A DNA stretch of 64,000 bases from Triglochin maritima (lineage: Eukaryota > Streptophyta > Magnoliopsida > Alismatales > Juncaginaceae), in contig OY821770.1 of assembly GCA_963682175.1 (NCBI GenBank), positions 12,120,501 to 12,184,500 on the forward strand, read 5' to 3'. Numbering within the stretch: the first letter of the stretch is position 1; each line of letters starts with the position of its first letter. The notes beneath the pieces are model-generated. The model saw only the letters and a program-made list of their open reading frames with translations. It did no database searches and was not told the DNA's origin. The translations under genes were made by a program, and so were the position numbers. Shown here one piece after another: positions 34,941 through 47,800 of the stretch.

Positions 34941-35448
34941 TAACAGCCTTTTGGGGTCGGGTCGGGGCTGGACCAGACCCAGGCCTCTTAATGGGCTGGC
35001 AGCCCAGGTCGGGCAGCGACCTGGGTCGGGGACCCGAGCTGGGCTGCGACCCGGGTTGGCCTTTTTTATTTCTTTTGCTGTTTTTTTTAAATGATTAATT
35101 TTTGTTTTGAAAATTAAAATAAATGAAAATAACTAATGAAAATTAGTGAGATAAATTTAAATAATTAATCAAAATTAGTAAAATAAATGTACATGATTAA
35201 AGAAAATTAGTAAGATAACTGTAAATAAATAATGAAAATTAGTAAAAATAAATGTAAATAATTATAGAAATTTAGTAAAATTAATGTAAAAAGAAATAAT
35301 GTGGACGAGAGAGAATGTTAAAAATGGAGTTGGGGGTTTAGGAGTGAAAAATAGGTTGTGTTGTGGATTGCATAGTATTTTTTGCTGACGTGGTAAAGAA
35401 AGAAACTGGTTTGGGGGGGATTTGAGGTTGGGGTTAAGAATGACCTTA
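34941..35448. mobile_element. MITE, PIF/Harbinger-like, abutting the previous one
   Basis: Starts at the TTAA shared with the preceding MITE and ends GTTAAGAATGACC before TTA (35446-35448). Its left part has several GGGTCGGG/GACCCGG phrases and its right part is homologous to the right part of the preceding element. Confidence 0.45.
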
Positions 35449-36883
35449 GCGACTAGGTATCTGAACAAGGTGTTTCGGCGGAAGATCGAGTGAGTTTTTC
35501 GAAACCACAGGATTCTTGTCTCGTGAATCAAATTCGCTTCTGTGCGGATAACACCTTAGAAAATGTATAGATCAGTTCTTCGAAGTCCTCGTTTTATTTT
35601 AAGGAGTCGTTAGGACCGGTATCAACCACAGTAGTCGGAACTCTTGACAAAATATTTATGTATGTACGCTGTTGGTTGTAACTTTGAATGATAGTTGTTG
35701 TGGCAGAATGATATCAACTATGGCGGTTGGAATTTTTGACAAAATATTTATGTTTGTACGCCTGTAGATGTAACTCCAAAGCTTGTACTGTTCAAAGGAA
35801 GATGTGTTGGCAATTATTTCAATGATCTAATGAAAACCCACTAATTTGAAGGGGGAAAAACCCAACATAACCGATTGGTCGATGGAGGGGGAAGTTTGAA
35901 GGAAAGTTGAAATATTGGTTGCTCCGGCGGTCTTGGATTTCAGATTTATCTTACGATGATGTTGTTGTATGCAACCTTTATTTTAACTGAGCAGATCGTA
36001 ATGACTGCATAACCAAAGCACATCGCATGTTTATAATCTTTTGTATTTAGGTGGGGGTGTGGGGTTATGTTTTTCATAGCTTCACGGATTTTATTGAATG
36101 AAAGCACTTTTTATCAAAAAGAAAATCCAATTAAACTGGATGGTCCGACCCAGTTCAACTGAAATCGACATTGACTCGGTAGGACTGGCGCCAATGAGAA
36201 CCGGGTTGGAGTCATTGAACCATGCAATCGGATGATCTTGATCCGTTGGCTTTGTAATTTCATAATTTCATGAAACAATATAATAAATTAGAGTTTTTTA
36301 GGCTGATGGTTAAATAGGTCAAACCATCGATTCGTCTACCGGCAAGAGAATGGTTCGGTTCAATTTCTGACTTAGCAAACAATGATATTATGTTGATGGC
36401 ACAATGGGTAATGTCGAGTTTTACCATTGATTGGACCGGTTTGAACCAAAATTAAAGTTGTTTGTTTGACTCAAGGTTTGATTCTCAAAATATTAGACGA
36501 GGATAAGTTTATTGATTACTGTGGTTTGATTTGATTATTAAGGATGACATTTGCAGTTATAAGAAAAACCTTCACAGGAGGTATAGATGTGGAGTGGGCG
36601 CATCATCGCGTCTTTTTTTCCCTTTATTTTACTTTAAACATTGACGGTGTGTTTGGTTACTTGTATTTGAAATTTTAACATGGATAGAAAATGGGAATCC
36701 ATAATCCTCAAAAATTAAATAATAAAAATTACAACCAAAGACTCGTGTTTTGGACGTCATTTTTCTGCAAGAATAAAACTCATCACTTTGACTTCAAAAG
36801 CATATTATAAAATATAAAACATGGACTTCCTTCTACGTATATTTTTAGAGTTGTACAGGCAAGTATTATGACAATTTGAGATG
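35449..36883. other. No gene; contains a 60-bp direct duplication
   Basis: Non-coding spacer. The segment 35620-35682 is repeated in diverged form at 35712-35775 (shared core TTGACAAAATATTTATGT). Nothing else is recognisable before the hAT element. Confidence 0.5.
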
Positions 36884-38301
36884 GTTCAACTTAGGGTTGT
36901 GCAACTTCCAGTCCGGTCCGGGTTTTTGGACCGGACCAGACCGATCGGGTCGGGTCGGTCCAGACCCGGATGAGAATCGGGTCGGGTTTCAGGTTCTGTT
37001 TTTGGTAAAATTCGGGTTTCGGTCCGGTTCAGACCGAAACCCGACTAAAACCGATAAAACCCGACCCGGACTGGATCCGCGTAACCCGAAATCTTCGACC
37101 CGTTAACCCATGAAAAACCCCAAATCGAAAACGGAAAACCCGATGTCCCGTTCTCTCCATTCTCACTTCTCAGCCAAAATCCCTAAGACCCTAACCCTAG
37201 CCTCCGCCGCACACGTCACACCGCACGCGGCACGCCCGTCAAGCCTTCCTGTGACCTGTTCAGTCCTCTCCTCCATTCCGGTACTTGACGTTGTTCTCCA
37301 GTCTCCTCCGTTCCGTCGATCGGCGTCGTCCCTCTCCGTTCGCTAGTCTACCTCGTTCTCCGCACTCCGTTGTAGGTGTGCTTTCTGATTTGTAAGCTTC
37401 AATATCCCATTTTCTCGCAGTACAGAAACAAATATTGAACGAACATGTTCTCATTCAATTAAAAAATAAATTACACGGTATACTGAAACTGAATGCTAAC
37501 TGATGTTTCTCTGGTATTGTTATAGTTTGGTGAAATTTCTTTTTTGATGAAGTTCCTGCATGTTTATTTCATTTTGTGTTGAAATGACAACAATCCTTTT
37601 CTCTCTAGGTATTTCCTTCCATAATATTCCTTGGAAGCTATATTTGACATAAGATATGATGGTTTCAATTGAAATCCATACCAGTTATTTGTTAAGAGTG
37701 TTGAAAATTGGCTTCAACTTATTTTTCATTTTTTAAACAAATTAATTCTACACTGTTCTTTCAGAAGTTGTATGCCATGGTCTTGGTTGTGTATATGGTT
37801 TTTGGTTTTCTACATCATCTGTGTTAGAGTCAAGTGTAGACAAGTAACAAAATAAATTACAATGCGTACATCACATCTACTCACTATGTCTTTAAATTTT
37901 CCTTAACTATGTCTTAAATCTTCTTTATATTCTCTTTTCTCTGTTATAAATCGAGAATTGTGTGTTTGCACTTTGCAGGGGGATTTATATCATTGGCAGC
38001 AGTTTGATTGTTGCTGCTATTAAAGCTCCCAGGATCACTTCGAAGAATCTAATTAGGTATTGTATTTGGATTTCGAACTAGCATGCTAATTGACTTTGAG
38101 ATAGCAGTTCATACTTTGGTGGAATGTCATAATTTGGAAGACCAATTTATGATTGGTGGAATTTATGCTAATTTGGAAGTTCATACTGATTTGTATCCAT
38201 TAATTATATATAGAAAGCAAATTTTCAGATTTAATGTTTAAAACTAATGAAAGCCAATCTAATTAAGTTTGTGGATTGTCTACTAAATATGCAGTTGTGA
38301 A

Positions 38302-40490
38302 ATGACGGACTCACAAACCGCTTCCCCATCAACCATTGGAAGTTCACAACAGTCTACGAGTGCTACTTCCACTACTGAAGTTAAAGCTACAATGGCGCCA
38401 AGGAAAAGAAAGGAAGGCCGAGAATACATCGACGCGAACAAGAGAAGAGCTGCTTATTGGGCACATTTCAGGTCGTACTTAGAAGAAGGTAAAACTCGTG
38501 CCGAATGCATTTATTGTGAAAACAAAACCTTTGCATGTGATAGTTCTTTGAATGGGTCTAAGAACATTAAGGTGCATTGGGATCGTTGTCCTGCAAATAC
38601 TGCAAATGACACCAAAAACAAAACTAAGCAGTCTGAGTTGGTGTTTGATAGTAACGTAGAGTCCTCTCAAGGTGATGGTAGACTTAGAATGCACACCTAT
38701 GATGCTAGTGAAGTCCGAAAAGCAGTTGTTAAAATGATTGTGGTGGACGAGTTACCATTTCGGTTTGTAGAGAATCCCGGTTTTAAGAATTTAATGACAG
38801 TAGCTTGTCCAAAATTTAAGATGCATTCTCGTTGGATGATTGCCCGTGACTCTTACCAGTTGTATGTGGATGAAAAAAAGAAATTGAAGAAGCGGTTTGA
38901 GATGTGTTGTCATAGAGTTTCTGTGACCACTGATACATGGACTAGCATCCAAAGAATAAACTATATGTGTTTAACCGTGCATTTCATTGATAAAGAATGG
39001 AAATTGAACAAAAAAATCATAATTTTTTGTCCAATAAGTAGTCACAAAGGAAAGGCAATCGGTAAGGCAATTGAAGATTGTCTGATTTCTTGGGGTTTAG
39101 AGGAGAAATTGTTTACAGTCACTGTGGACAATGCACAATCAAATATTGTGGCATGTGATCATCTAAAGAAAATGATTCAAGAGAAAAGTGGCATTAGTGG
39201 GGGGGGGGGGGGGGGGGGGGGGGGGAACATTTGCATGTTAGATGTGTAGCTCACATTATCAACTTGATGGTGTGGGATGGATTGTCGACCAAGGAAACGA
39301 AGTTGTGTCTTGACAGAATCAGGGCGGCCCTTAAGTATGTGAGGGGATCTCCTACCAGAATTCAAACCTTTAAGGACCTGGCCATGAAACACAAAATTGA
39401 CTGTACCTTGTCATTGTCTATGGATGTGCCGACAAGATGGAATTCAACATATACCATGTTGGACACGGCTTCCAAGTATAGAGACATTTTTTGGAGAATG
39501 AATATTCCATATGATCCTGAAGATGATGATACTTTGGGAAATCCAACTGATGATGATTGGAAAATTGTTGGAAGACTCATTGTTTTCTTGAAGGAGTTTA
39601 AACACTTAACAGAAAGTGTATCCAGTTCTCTGTATACCACTAGTAACTTGGCATTCTTTTACATCTTTCGTGCTTCTGAGTTGTTGAATGAGTGGATCGA
39701 TAGTGCAGATGCTGATTTTCACAACTTTGCAGTTGTAATGAAAGAGAAGTATGATAAGTACTTTGGAGAATTGGATAAAATAAACCTTCTATTGTACTTG
39801 AGAGTTATTGTAGACCCGAAGGTGAAACTTCTTGGTGTTGGTATTGTGTTGCAGCGCATTTATGGAGCAGTCAAAGGAGATGAGTTGGGTAGGAAGATGA
39901 AGAACGATGCTAATGCTATATTCGAAGAGTATCAGCGTATGTACAGTCACTTGGTTCCAAAAGGTCGGCAACAAAGCAACTTGATTGATTATCCCTCATC
40001 TTCTACTTCCACCTCAGATATGTTGGACTTCAAGAAATACATTGAAAATGAGGTCGAGATGTCAGGATTAGATCTACGAAATTCAGAGTTTGATAGATAT
40101 TTGTCAGATAAGTTGGGGGATCAGGAAAGAGGCTTAGAAGTTCTGAATTGGTGGCAGCTGAATGAGCATAGATATCCTATTATGGCATGCATTGCTCGTG
40201 ATGTTTTGGCCATTCCTGTTTCCACGGTTGCTTCTGAATAGGCATTTAGTGCTGGAGGACGTCACCTAGACAAATTTAGGAGTTCTTTGACGCCTAAGGT
40301 ACTAAAGAATTGAAATTTGTAATTGCAATCATTTTCATGTTTGGTTTGCTACTAAATTACTCATTCTTTTTTTGCTTGATTTTTCACGTGAAGACGGTCC
40401 AGTCACTAATATGCGTACAAGATTGACTTCAACCATCCGTTAAGATTGACGTGGAGGAAAAACTGTCTGAACTAGAGAAACTTGAGCAAG
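38302..40490 (+). pseudogene. hAT transposase (RICESLEEPER-like, BED zinc finger), disabled
   Basis: Starts with the frame at 38302. A BED zinc finger lies at about residues 45-97 (W53, F56, C69, C72, H92, C96). The RNase-H-like catalytic core follows (TTDTW with D210, VTVDNAQSN with D275). After a frame change at the poly-G run the second frame continues with HVRCVAHIINL, VPTRWNSTY and the hATC dimerisation block YPIMACIARDVLAIP then STVASE. There are three lesions. One is a frameshift at the 27-G run (39199-39225). The second is a TAG at 40239-40241 where the family has serine in SESAFS. The third is a TGA at 40424-40426 where the family has tryptophan in CVQDW. An intron at 40299-40393 (GT...AG) leads to a last exon reading TVQSLICVQD then LQPSVKIDVEEKL. 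Without these lesions the protein would be of normal family length. Confidence 0.93.
39199..39225 (+). repeat. Homopolymer run of 27 G
   Basis: It falls inside the hAT transposase frame, between the GIS block and EHLHVRC. The length shifts the frame. Related transposases have only one or two glycines here, so it is an expansion or an assembly error. Confidence 0.95.
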
Positions 40491-41783
40491 GTACCACTTT
40501 CTTGCTTGTTGAACAATAATACTTCACACCTGAGTTTTTAAGTTCTGAAAATTTGAAAAGGTGACGATCAACTGAATTTTACGTTAAGTCGTCGTCAACA
40601 AACTATTAGTTGATTGATTATGTTAGAATCTCATCTTAAATAAACCCAATAATGTCATCATTTAAGTGTGATAATGTCACCAAATAATGTGAACATTCTA
40701 GTCCCACGTACTTATAGAGGTTAGTTCCAAACATAACTATGTAAATAATTAATACTTTCACAGAACCCCACTTCATTCTTTTGTTGCACTCGAATTAACC
40801 CCACATTTGTTTTGTAGGATCTCATGCAGTTTAATCATACAAATTAACTATATGTTCAAGTTTGATTGATTCCTTGGCGTGCATGCATGCATGGCTGTCA
40901 AGCACAGCTAGAAGCCTAGAAATATTATCTGTCATATATGATCACTACTTAAGTAGTTATGCATGCAATAGACTTGGTGTTGGGTTTGAATTTGTAAACA
41001 ATATTTAAGTAATTAGATAGAGAGAATAAGATCAAATAATCAGTTGATGGAATCATTGTTTATGGATTTTGAGATGCATTGTTTCACATTGTTATTACTG
41101 CATGGATCAAATTTCACATTGTTTTGGATGCACCGGATGACATTGTTTGTGTGAAGTAGTCGCTGCGGACCAAGCAATTGCAACATGAACCTGTTTGAGT
41201 GTTTGTAATGAACTTGTTTGTTTAGTACTTTGTAATTCCAAACTCGTGGTTGTGGTTTTGTGGACTTGGTGACTTTCTAATGCTTAAGCTGTGGTGGTTT
41301 TTTGGACTTGGTGACTCGTGGTTGTGGTTTTGAAGTTCTTTTCAAGATGAATGCTATTGCCTATTGTTTCTTACTGGCAAATATTTCAGAGTCTGATTTG
41401 TTTTTTTGCTGACCTGATTGGTAACATGAATTGGAGAACAAGCTCATGTTTATAGTTGAAGCCCACATGTCCAAACTGACCCGACCCGGTCCGGTCCGAT
41501 CTTCGGTCCTTTAAAATTTTCATCTGTCCGGTCCGGTCCAAACCCGGACCCTAACCGGTCCGGGTTCCGGTCCGGACTTTTAAGAGTGTCCGGGTCCGGT
41601 CCGGGTTTGGACTGATGCACACCCCTGGTTCAACTTATCAAAACTTGGAATCTTCTTCTTTTCTTCCAAAACCGATTAGTGTCTACTCTTTGTGTTGTTA
41701 AATAATAATAAAAATATAGAATTGTACAAATGTTATTACTCCCATAAAGTCCTTACGCAACTAATCATGGAAGGACAACCTAA

Positions 41784-42402
41784 GACCATCGCAGCAATGA
41801 CCTAAGTCATCCACATTCTCTATTCTTTCTCTTATTTCATATTTCTCCATCATTATTCACCTCTTAACCATGACTTAAGTCATCTCACTCTCTTTCCTCC
41901 GTATCATTAATTTTCTTCTCAATTTTTATTATATTCCAAAATCATTTATATTTATCAAAAATATTAATAATAATTTATTTAGAAAACCAAAATACCAATA
42001 AATCTTGTATTGATATTTTTTAAATCATTTTCAACTTGTTTTTAAAAAAATCTTTTAAAAAAAATATGTTTTCTAATTATTTTTATTTAATAAAAATATT
42101 GAATAAAATAACCAAAATTTTCAATACGTTCTAGCATCTGCATCATTTAGGGGTCGATTTTGACAAAATTAAAAAACAATTAAAAAATTAAAAATAAAAA
42201 ACAAATACATATTTTAAAAAAGAGATTTTAAAAAAAAGATTAAAACTAATTTAAAAAACAAAATCAAACCAAAACAAAATAAATAAATAAATAAAACTCA
42301 CCCAACCGAGTTGTACCAAGTCGACAACCAGGTTGGTCGTCCTGGTCGAACGACCGGGTCCTCAGTGGGGTCATCCGTGCGGATGACCCGCCAAGGATGC
42401 TC
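41784..42402. mobile_element. MITE, PIF/Harbinger-like, TSD TAA
   Basis: Begins GACCATCGCAGCAATGACC and ends GCCAAGGATGCTC, flanked by TAA (41781-41783 and 42403-42405). It is 619 bp with AT-rich middle and no coding capacity. TIR and TWA duplication fit PIF/Harbinger. Confidence 0.7.
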
Positions 42403-42405
42403 TAA

Positions 42406-45140
42406 CCTCCACTCGATGCTGATGTTTGGAATCCACAAACATTTCCTACTTTTCCAAAATCTGGAATTCCAAATTTGTGGACTCCAACAAATTCAACCAA
42501 CTATTCATATTTATATAAGCAAACAATGTAAAAGTTTTGATTTCCACAACACGACCATTTGTTGTCATGAAGGCTGGATTGAGTGCCGATTCGGGGGAAA
42601 GGAGGAATGCAGACATGCCAATGCATCGCTCGGTGTGCCAAGTGGATTATCGACAACAGTAGATGTTAAATCAAATTGATATTCATCGACAAAGACGTAA
42701 CTACACTAACATGGAGGATTAACTTTGTAAGCAACAATTAAATCATACAAGTTGGAGTCTTCACCTTGATGACAAAATACCTGTTTCAACGTCGACATCA
42801 AATTTAGTTTTGAAGATTGATGTTGCTAATAAGAGTATTATTGGATATTTAGTTGGGCGTGAGGGAAAGATAAATATAGGAAATCTTATGCAAAATGGGA
42901 AACTTCCAAGTTCCAAAGGCTATGTAATATTCTGCTGTTGCAAACTTCTCAACACTCAACTGTTTATTCTAACATTCGGGTTTCATGTTTTCTATTTTTT
43001 ACGTTATAAAAGATGTTTGCGTAGAGAATTCTACAAAGATATTAATCTAAAATGAGAAGAAGAAGAAGAAAAACATTTAAAATGGAGCAATTGAGTGTTT
43101 TGCAACTTATGAATGTGCCGAATTCTGACACGACAAGATGCAAAACCGAGATAATCTAAACATGACATCACATATTAAAAAAATTGAGGTTCATCAGCTC
43201 AACTCAACTATGATTATTATTAAAGAGTATAAATAATATAAAAGAATTACGAATTGACAAGCTAACTATAAGATTGTACATTTTATGGAACTAACCTATT
43301 TAAAAACATGGGTAGGCTAGCTGATTGCCTATTACAACGACAACCATACACAAAGTCTTTAATCTCCATAGTTTATTACTTAATTTTTACTTAAGAATTG
43401 AAGTTTGTTTTACCTTTTTATAGTATGAAAACGTCAATAAATCATTTTACTTGGGTATCATTAACGTAAAATGACAAATTCTCAAAAATTATATGATGGA
43501 CGCAAAATAAATATTTTTCATAACACAAGTACACTATTACTTAACATCAAAACAACACGACATGATAACTAAACTATTATATATGAAGAGAGACAAAAAA
43601 ATTATTCCAAGAGAATGAATGAAAAATGCAAACAAACCAACAACAAAAAAAACTAAAGAATTTTTATTAGTAGAGCGAAATGTGATTTTGTTTCCCCCTC
43701 TCAATATCCATTTAATATACACACTACAAGGAGAAGAAGAAAAAGAAGAAATATCTTTTTTCTTTCCTCTTTTATCGAGACACTCCTCTGATATAATCCA
43801 TCAAACATGTTTTTTCTTGATCAAATAGAGAATTCCAATTATTCATCCCCTACTGTATGATGTATTTCTTTGTGCTTGCAAATTGGTATCTTCCAAAGCT
43901 CGATGTCAACAACATTATTCCATCTCTCTTTCCACTTAATTACATGGTGTCCTTTTTCTCCTTCTATACTTTCAATTATTGGCAGGAGATCAATAGTAGT
44001 GCCTTTCCTTTTGTCCACGCATGCATACACAACAATTAGTATCTTACTTCTTCTTCCCTATTAAGTTCCACCTTTCACTTTCATAATCATTGCATAAAAT
44101 ATCATCAACGTGACCAGATCTAACTAGTTAATTATCCCATATCTGAGAAGTGGCTTGTGGGTTTGCTCGTACGTGAGTTTTTTTTATCTATTCTAATTTA
44201 ACCTCACATATAACACTTCTCCACAAGCGAACTCTATTTTGATTATTTCAACAATAAAGAAAAATATGCCGACAAATCAAATTAGCCCAAGTTGTTGTTT
44301 TGACCGTGAGTTGGCTCGATCGTGACGTAAACAAGAACCACCTGCAACCTAATTGAAACTTTAACGTTAAATAAAAATATAAGTTTGAAAGCAAATAAGA
44401 ATTTGATATGAAATAATTGAGTCCCTACTTCGATTGCTTTTTATAATATGTTGGGTTGGTCCGTGTCTTGTAGACAAGTCAACCGACGTAGAGAAACCCA
44501 AAGAGTTGGTGTCAAAGAGTCAAGGCTCTTGATTCAGTTTTCCGATTAGTTCAGAGTTGTTTGTGTTTCTTAACGAGAAAAAAATAGAAACGTATGAAAA
44601 TATTTATTGATATATAAAGGACGCAGATGAGAATTAGATTTAATTTGAAATAACCTTTATGATTGGTTTGAGAGAGAAAAAAACCTTTAAAAATTCTGAA
44701 AATATTAAACTAGCAATTGAAGTTTATAACAGAAATTTTGTATCTTAAATCTTTGTGCTTGCAATAATCTGAGATAACTCAAATAGTCACGTTGGTACTT
44801 CCTCAACCTCCGCAAGAGTTGCAAAGTGATTGATATTTGTTATTGATTAATTCTTCTTCTTCTTCAAGGTCTTGTATGTGTTTTCAAATAACAAAAAACC
44901 TTTAAAGAAATTAAAAAAGAAAATGTATGTGCATTCAGCATGCAAGTTCCCCATTATCACTTCAAAGGTTTTGGAAGTCAATGAAACTGGATTCCACTTT
45001 GCATCACAATCATCCAACGTATGTTTCTCTTTCTTTTCATCGTTAATTTCTTTTCCAAACAATGATGAAAACTCGGTCTTTTCTTCCATTACCCGTGCGT
45101 TACGTTTTTTCCACTTAGATAGATGTCAAACAATCCACAA
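42406..45140. other. No recognisable gene
   Basis: Mixed AT-rich sequence. The ORFs here are under 150 codons with no family signature that I recognise. The one at 42810-43055 begins mid-sequence and has no support beyond length. A possible LTR start TGTTGGGTTGGTCC occurs near 44452 but no second end was found. Confidence 0.4.
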
Positions 45141-45141
45141 G

Positions 45142-45799
45142 GCCACCCTTAGCGGGTTCCGCTCCGGATGGCCCCCGACGACCCGGTCCTCAACGGTCGT
45201 TGCTCGGGATGACCCAATCGTGGGACTGGTCGCTCGACAGACCTGGTCGTCGATCGGGTTGTGCCACTTGGCACAACCCGGTTGGGCGGGGATTTTTTGT
45301 TAATTTTTATTTTATTTTGCTTTGGTTTTGTTTTTTTTTTGTTTTTTTTAAATCAATTTAAATCTTTTTTTAATCTTTTTAAAAAAAAATGCTTTGTAAT
45401 TGTTTTTTAATTTTTCAAAATTGACCCCCAAATAATATGGAGGAGAGTGAAAAGTTGTGTTATTTTATTAAATAAAAAAATAGAAAACTTATTTTTTTAA
45501 AAGAAGATTTAAATGATTTAAAAAATATAAATACGAAGATTTATTGGTATCTTGGTTTTTCCAAATACATTATTAATATTTTTGGTAAATATAAATGATT
45601 TTGGAATATAATAAAAGTTGATAAAGAATTTAATGATGTGGAGGAAAGAGAGTGGATGACCTAGGTCATGGTTAAATGGTGAATAGTGAAGGAAAAAGAG
45701 GATGTTGAGTTATGATGACGTGACAGAAAGAGAAAGAAGAAAGAGAAACTGGATGACATAGGTCGTCAGGATGATCTAGCTCGAGGTTGTGAATGGTCC
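45142..45799. mobile_element. MITE, PIF/Harbinger-like, diverged
   Basis: Begins GCCACCCTTAGCGGG and ends GGTTGTGAATGGTC. The body shares with other MITEs here the phrases GACGACCCGG, GATGACGTGACAGAAAGAG and GATGACCTAGGTCATGG. No clean TSD (AAG against CAG), so boundaries are approximate. Confidence 0.5.
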
Positions 45800-46570
45800 A
45801 GAGTGAGACATATCATTAATATATAATGATCGATCCGAGCAAACAAAACCTAAACGTTGTAATCTTAGCCCAACAACCCAAGAGAGCTCTAGCAAACGTG
45901 ATTGCATGCAAAGGTGACACTTCAAATGAGTGTTGAAAACTTTGAACTCTGTACTTTGAACTTCTTTTTAGGGTTTCATATATACTTTGAGACTTTTTTG
46001 TAAAGACCTTAACCTTGATTATGGATTAATGGGTGTTTAGGTGGGGTTAATGGAGTTTTGCATGGGAATTGAGGAGAGAAGATGGGTGACGTGAAGAGGC
46101 ATGGGCTAGAGGTGTGGGTGAATAGTGGGAGCATGGTGTAAGTGCATGGTGTGGAGTGTTGGTGATGTGATGGGGGAGGTGGTGAAGAGGTGAAGCAAAC
46201 GTCTCCTCTCCTTTTCTTATTTCTTCTTCCTTCTTCTTCAACTCTTTTCTTTCTTCAAGCCTCCATCTCTTCCTCTCCCCCTGATGTTCGAGCTCCGGTG
46301 GTGAAGGCGCGCGTGTGGCAAAGGAGTGTTGGGCGTGGTGCGGTGCGAGAAGGACGTGTGTGAGGTCGCGGTCCCGAGGTGCAGTCGTGTGAGCTCTGGT
46401 GTTCATCGTCGTTCTTCGCGAGGAGGTATGGGAAGTTCTTGCATTAGATGCTTGTGTTGCTCACCCCACGTTGGGGTGAAGTTGTGGTTGGTAGCGGGAG
46501 GTAAGAGACCTCACCCGCGGCGAGAAACGACGTAAAATCCTTGGCTGGCGCAAGGTTGTTGTCGACCAAC

Positions 46571-46838
46571 GGTCGACCGGTTTAGTGTGTTGCCCGACTT
46601 TAACCAACACCGGTCGAACGATGCCTTGTGGCGGTCGACCGGTCGTGCTTGTGCTGGTGGGTCGGGGTTTTCTTGGATGTTTTTGGTCGGATGGGACCCC
46701 TGAGCCGTTCGACCGTTGCTTCGTGTTTCACTTGGACTGAACGTTGCCCATCCAAACGGTCGACCGTTCCTGACCTTTGGTCCGACCGGGAGCTCCTTTA
46801 CGGAAGCGGACGACTGGTATACCTTTTCCGGTCGACCG
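46571..46838. repeat. Palindrome array in Gypsy B solo LTR (third copy)
   Basis: Exact GGTCGACCG at 46571, 46633, 46757 and 46830, with variants GGTCGAACG and GTTCGACCG between them. The last site is 169 bp before the TATA-like box at 47007. This matches the 170 bp in the copy at 20705-25080. Confidence 0.85.
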
Positions 46839-47639
46839 TTTGAGTGAAGAACTGAATACTGGTCCTAGTGAAGTGTCAACTCTGTCCACGGAAACCCGTG
46901 TCCTCGCTTGGAGCGTGAGCTAGGAGGTGACGGTGGGTACGTTGTGCGTGCCTGCCCAGGGACCGCCGTGTGGAAGAGTGTGGATACTTGGGACGTGTCG
47001 CATCTGTATTATAGAGGGTGATGTAGTTTGTACATTGTTTCTCTCATTAGAGTAGCAGCATGAGGGATTGCGGATCTCATTTCTTTCAGCAGGCACGCAA
47101 CTGCGGTTGGGTGAAGTGACTACCGGTCTTGATGGCTACGGAGACTGATGCCCTGCTTTTATAGCGGCGGAGTTGGTGTCTGCACGTGGAGCTCGATGAC
47201 CCTGCGGACTTTGGTTCGGATCTGTCGATTGTCTGACCTTTTGTGTGGTGGATATGTTCGACTGGCCTTGATAGGCAGTGATTGCACGAGCTCGTGCGGC
47301 CTGTGTGGTGACGGGAGGGCCCCTGTGTGTCGGTAGGGAGGATTGCGTGTGGCCTGTGTGGTAGCGGCGATGGACTGTCGATGATGATTTGTGGCAGGTA
47401 GCTCGATTGGGCACCTATCGAGTGAGATATCGTGTCGTCTGTGTGGCGCCGGTGATGGACCGACCTGAGCGACGACTCCGTTGGTGTGGTGGTGGACCAC
47501 GATGTTTTCAGATCTGGTTCTACCTGCGTGGAAGTGTGAACGCCTCCTCACCGATCCCTTTGGCTTTTGTAGCCGCGTGTGAGATGTGTTGTTTACTGTC
47601 CGCTAGACCGTATGTGCCTACGGTAAGTCTCCATGGAGA

Positions 47640-47800
47640 CCCGATGTTTGTGGACCGTGCAGCCTGTGTGGCGACGGCGATGTTGTGGACCGTGTGGCCT
47701 GTTTGGCGGCGGCGATGCGGTGGACTGTGGGGCCTGTGTGGCAGCAGTGGCGATTGTAGACCGTTTGACCTGTGTGGCAGCGGGAACGATTGCAGGACGA
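47640..47800 (+). repeat. Tandem GTGTGGC(A/G)GCGG-type repeat inside LTR B
   Basis: A unit of roughly 30-50 bp containing GACCGTGTGGCCTGTGTGGC is repeated in diverged form about four times here, and in looser form from 47290. It explains the open frames on both strands. Confidence 0.7.

Larger units (their letters stand above)
36892..41627 (+). mobile_element. Complete hAT transposon with 8-bp TSD GTTCAACT
   Basis: A 4,736-bp element with ends TAGGGTTGTGCA and TGCACACCCCTG. It is flanked by the perfect direct repeat GTTCAACT (36884-36891 and 41628-41635), the 8-bp size typical of hAT. Subterminal regions are dense in GGTCCGG/CCGGACC repeats (36911-37040 and 41470-41610), as usual for this group. 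It carries one transposase gene (38302-40490, broken). A non-coding upstream stretch with likely leader introns lies at 37380-38300. The perfect TSD indicates recent insertion. Confidence 0.95.

Noticed and set aside
42810..43055. 81-codon plus-strand ORF
   Set aside because: Its first half looks protein-like, but there is no family match, upstream exon or splice signal I can defend.
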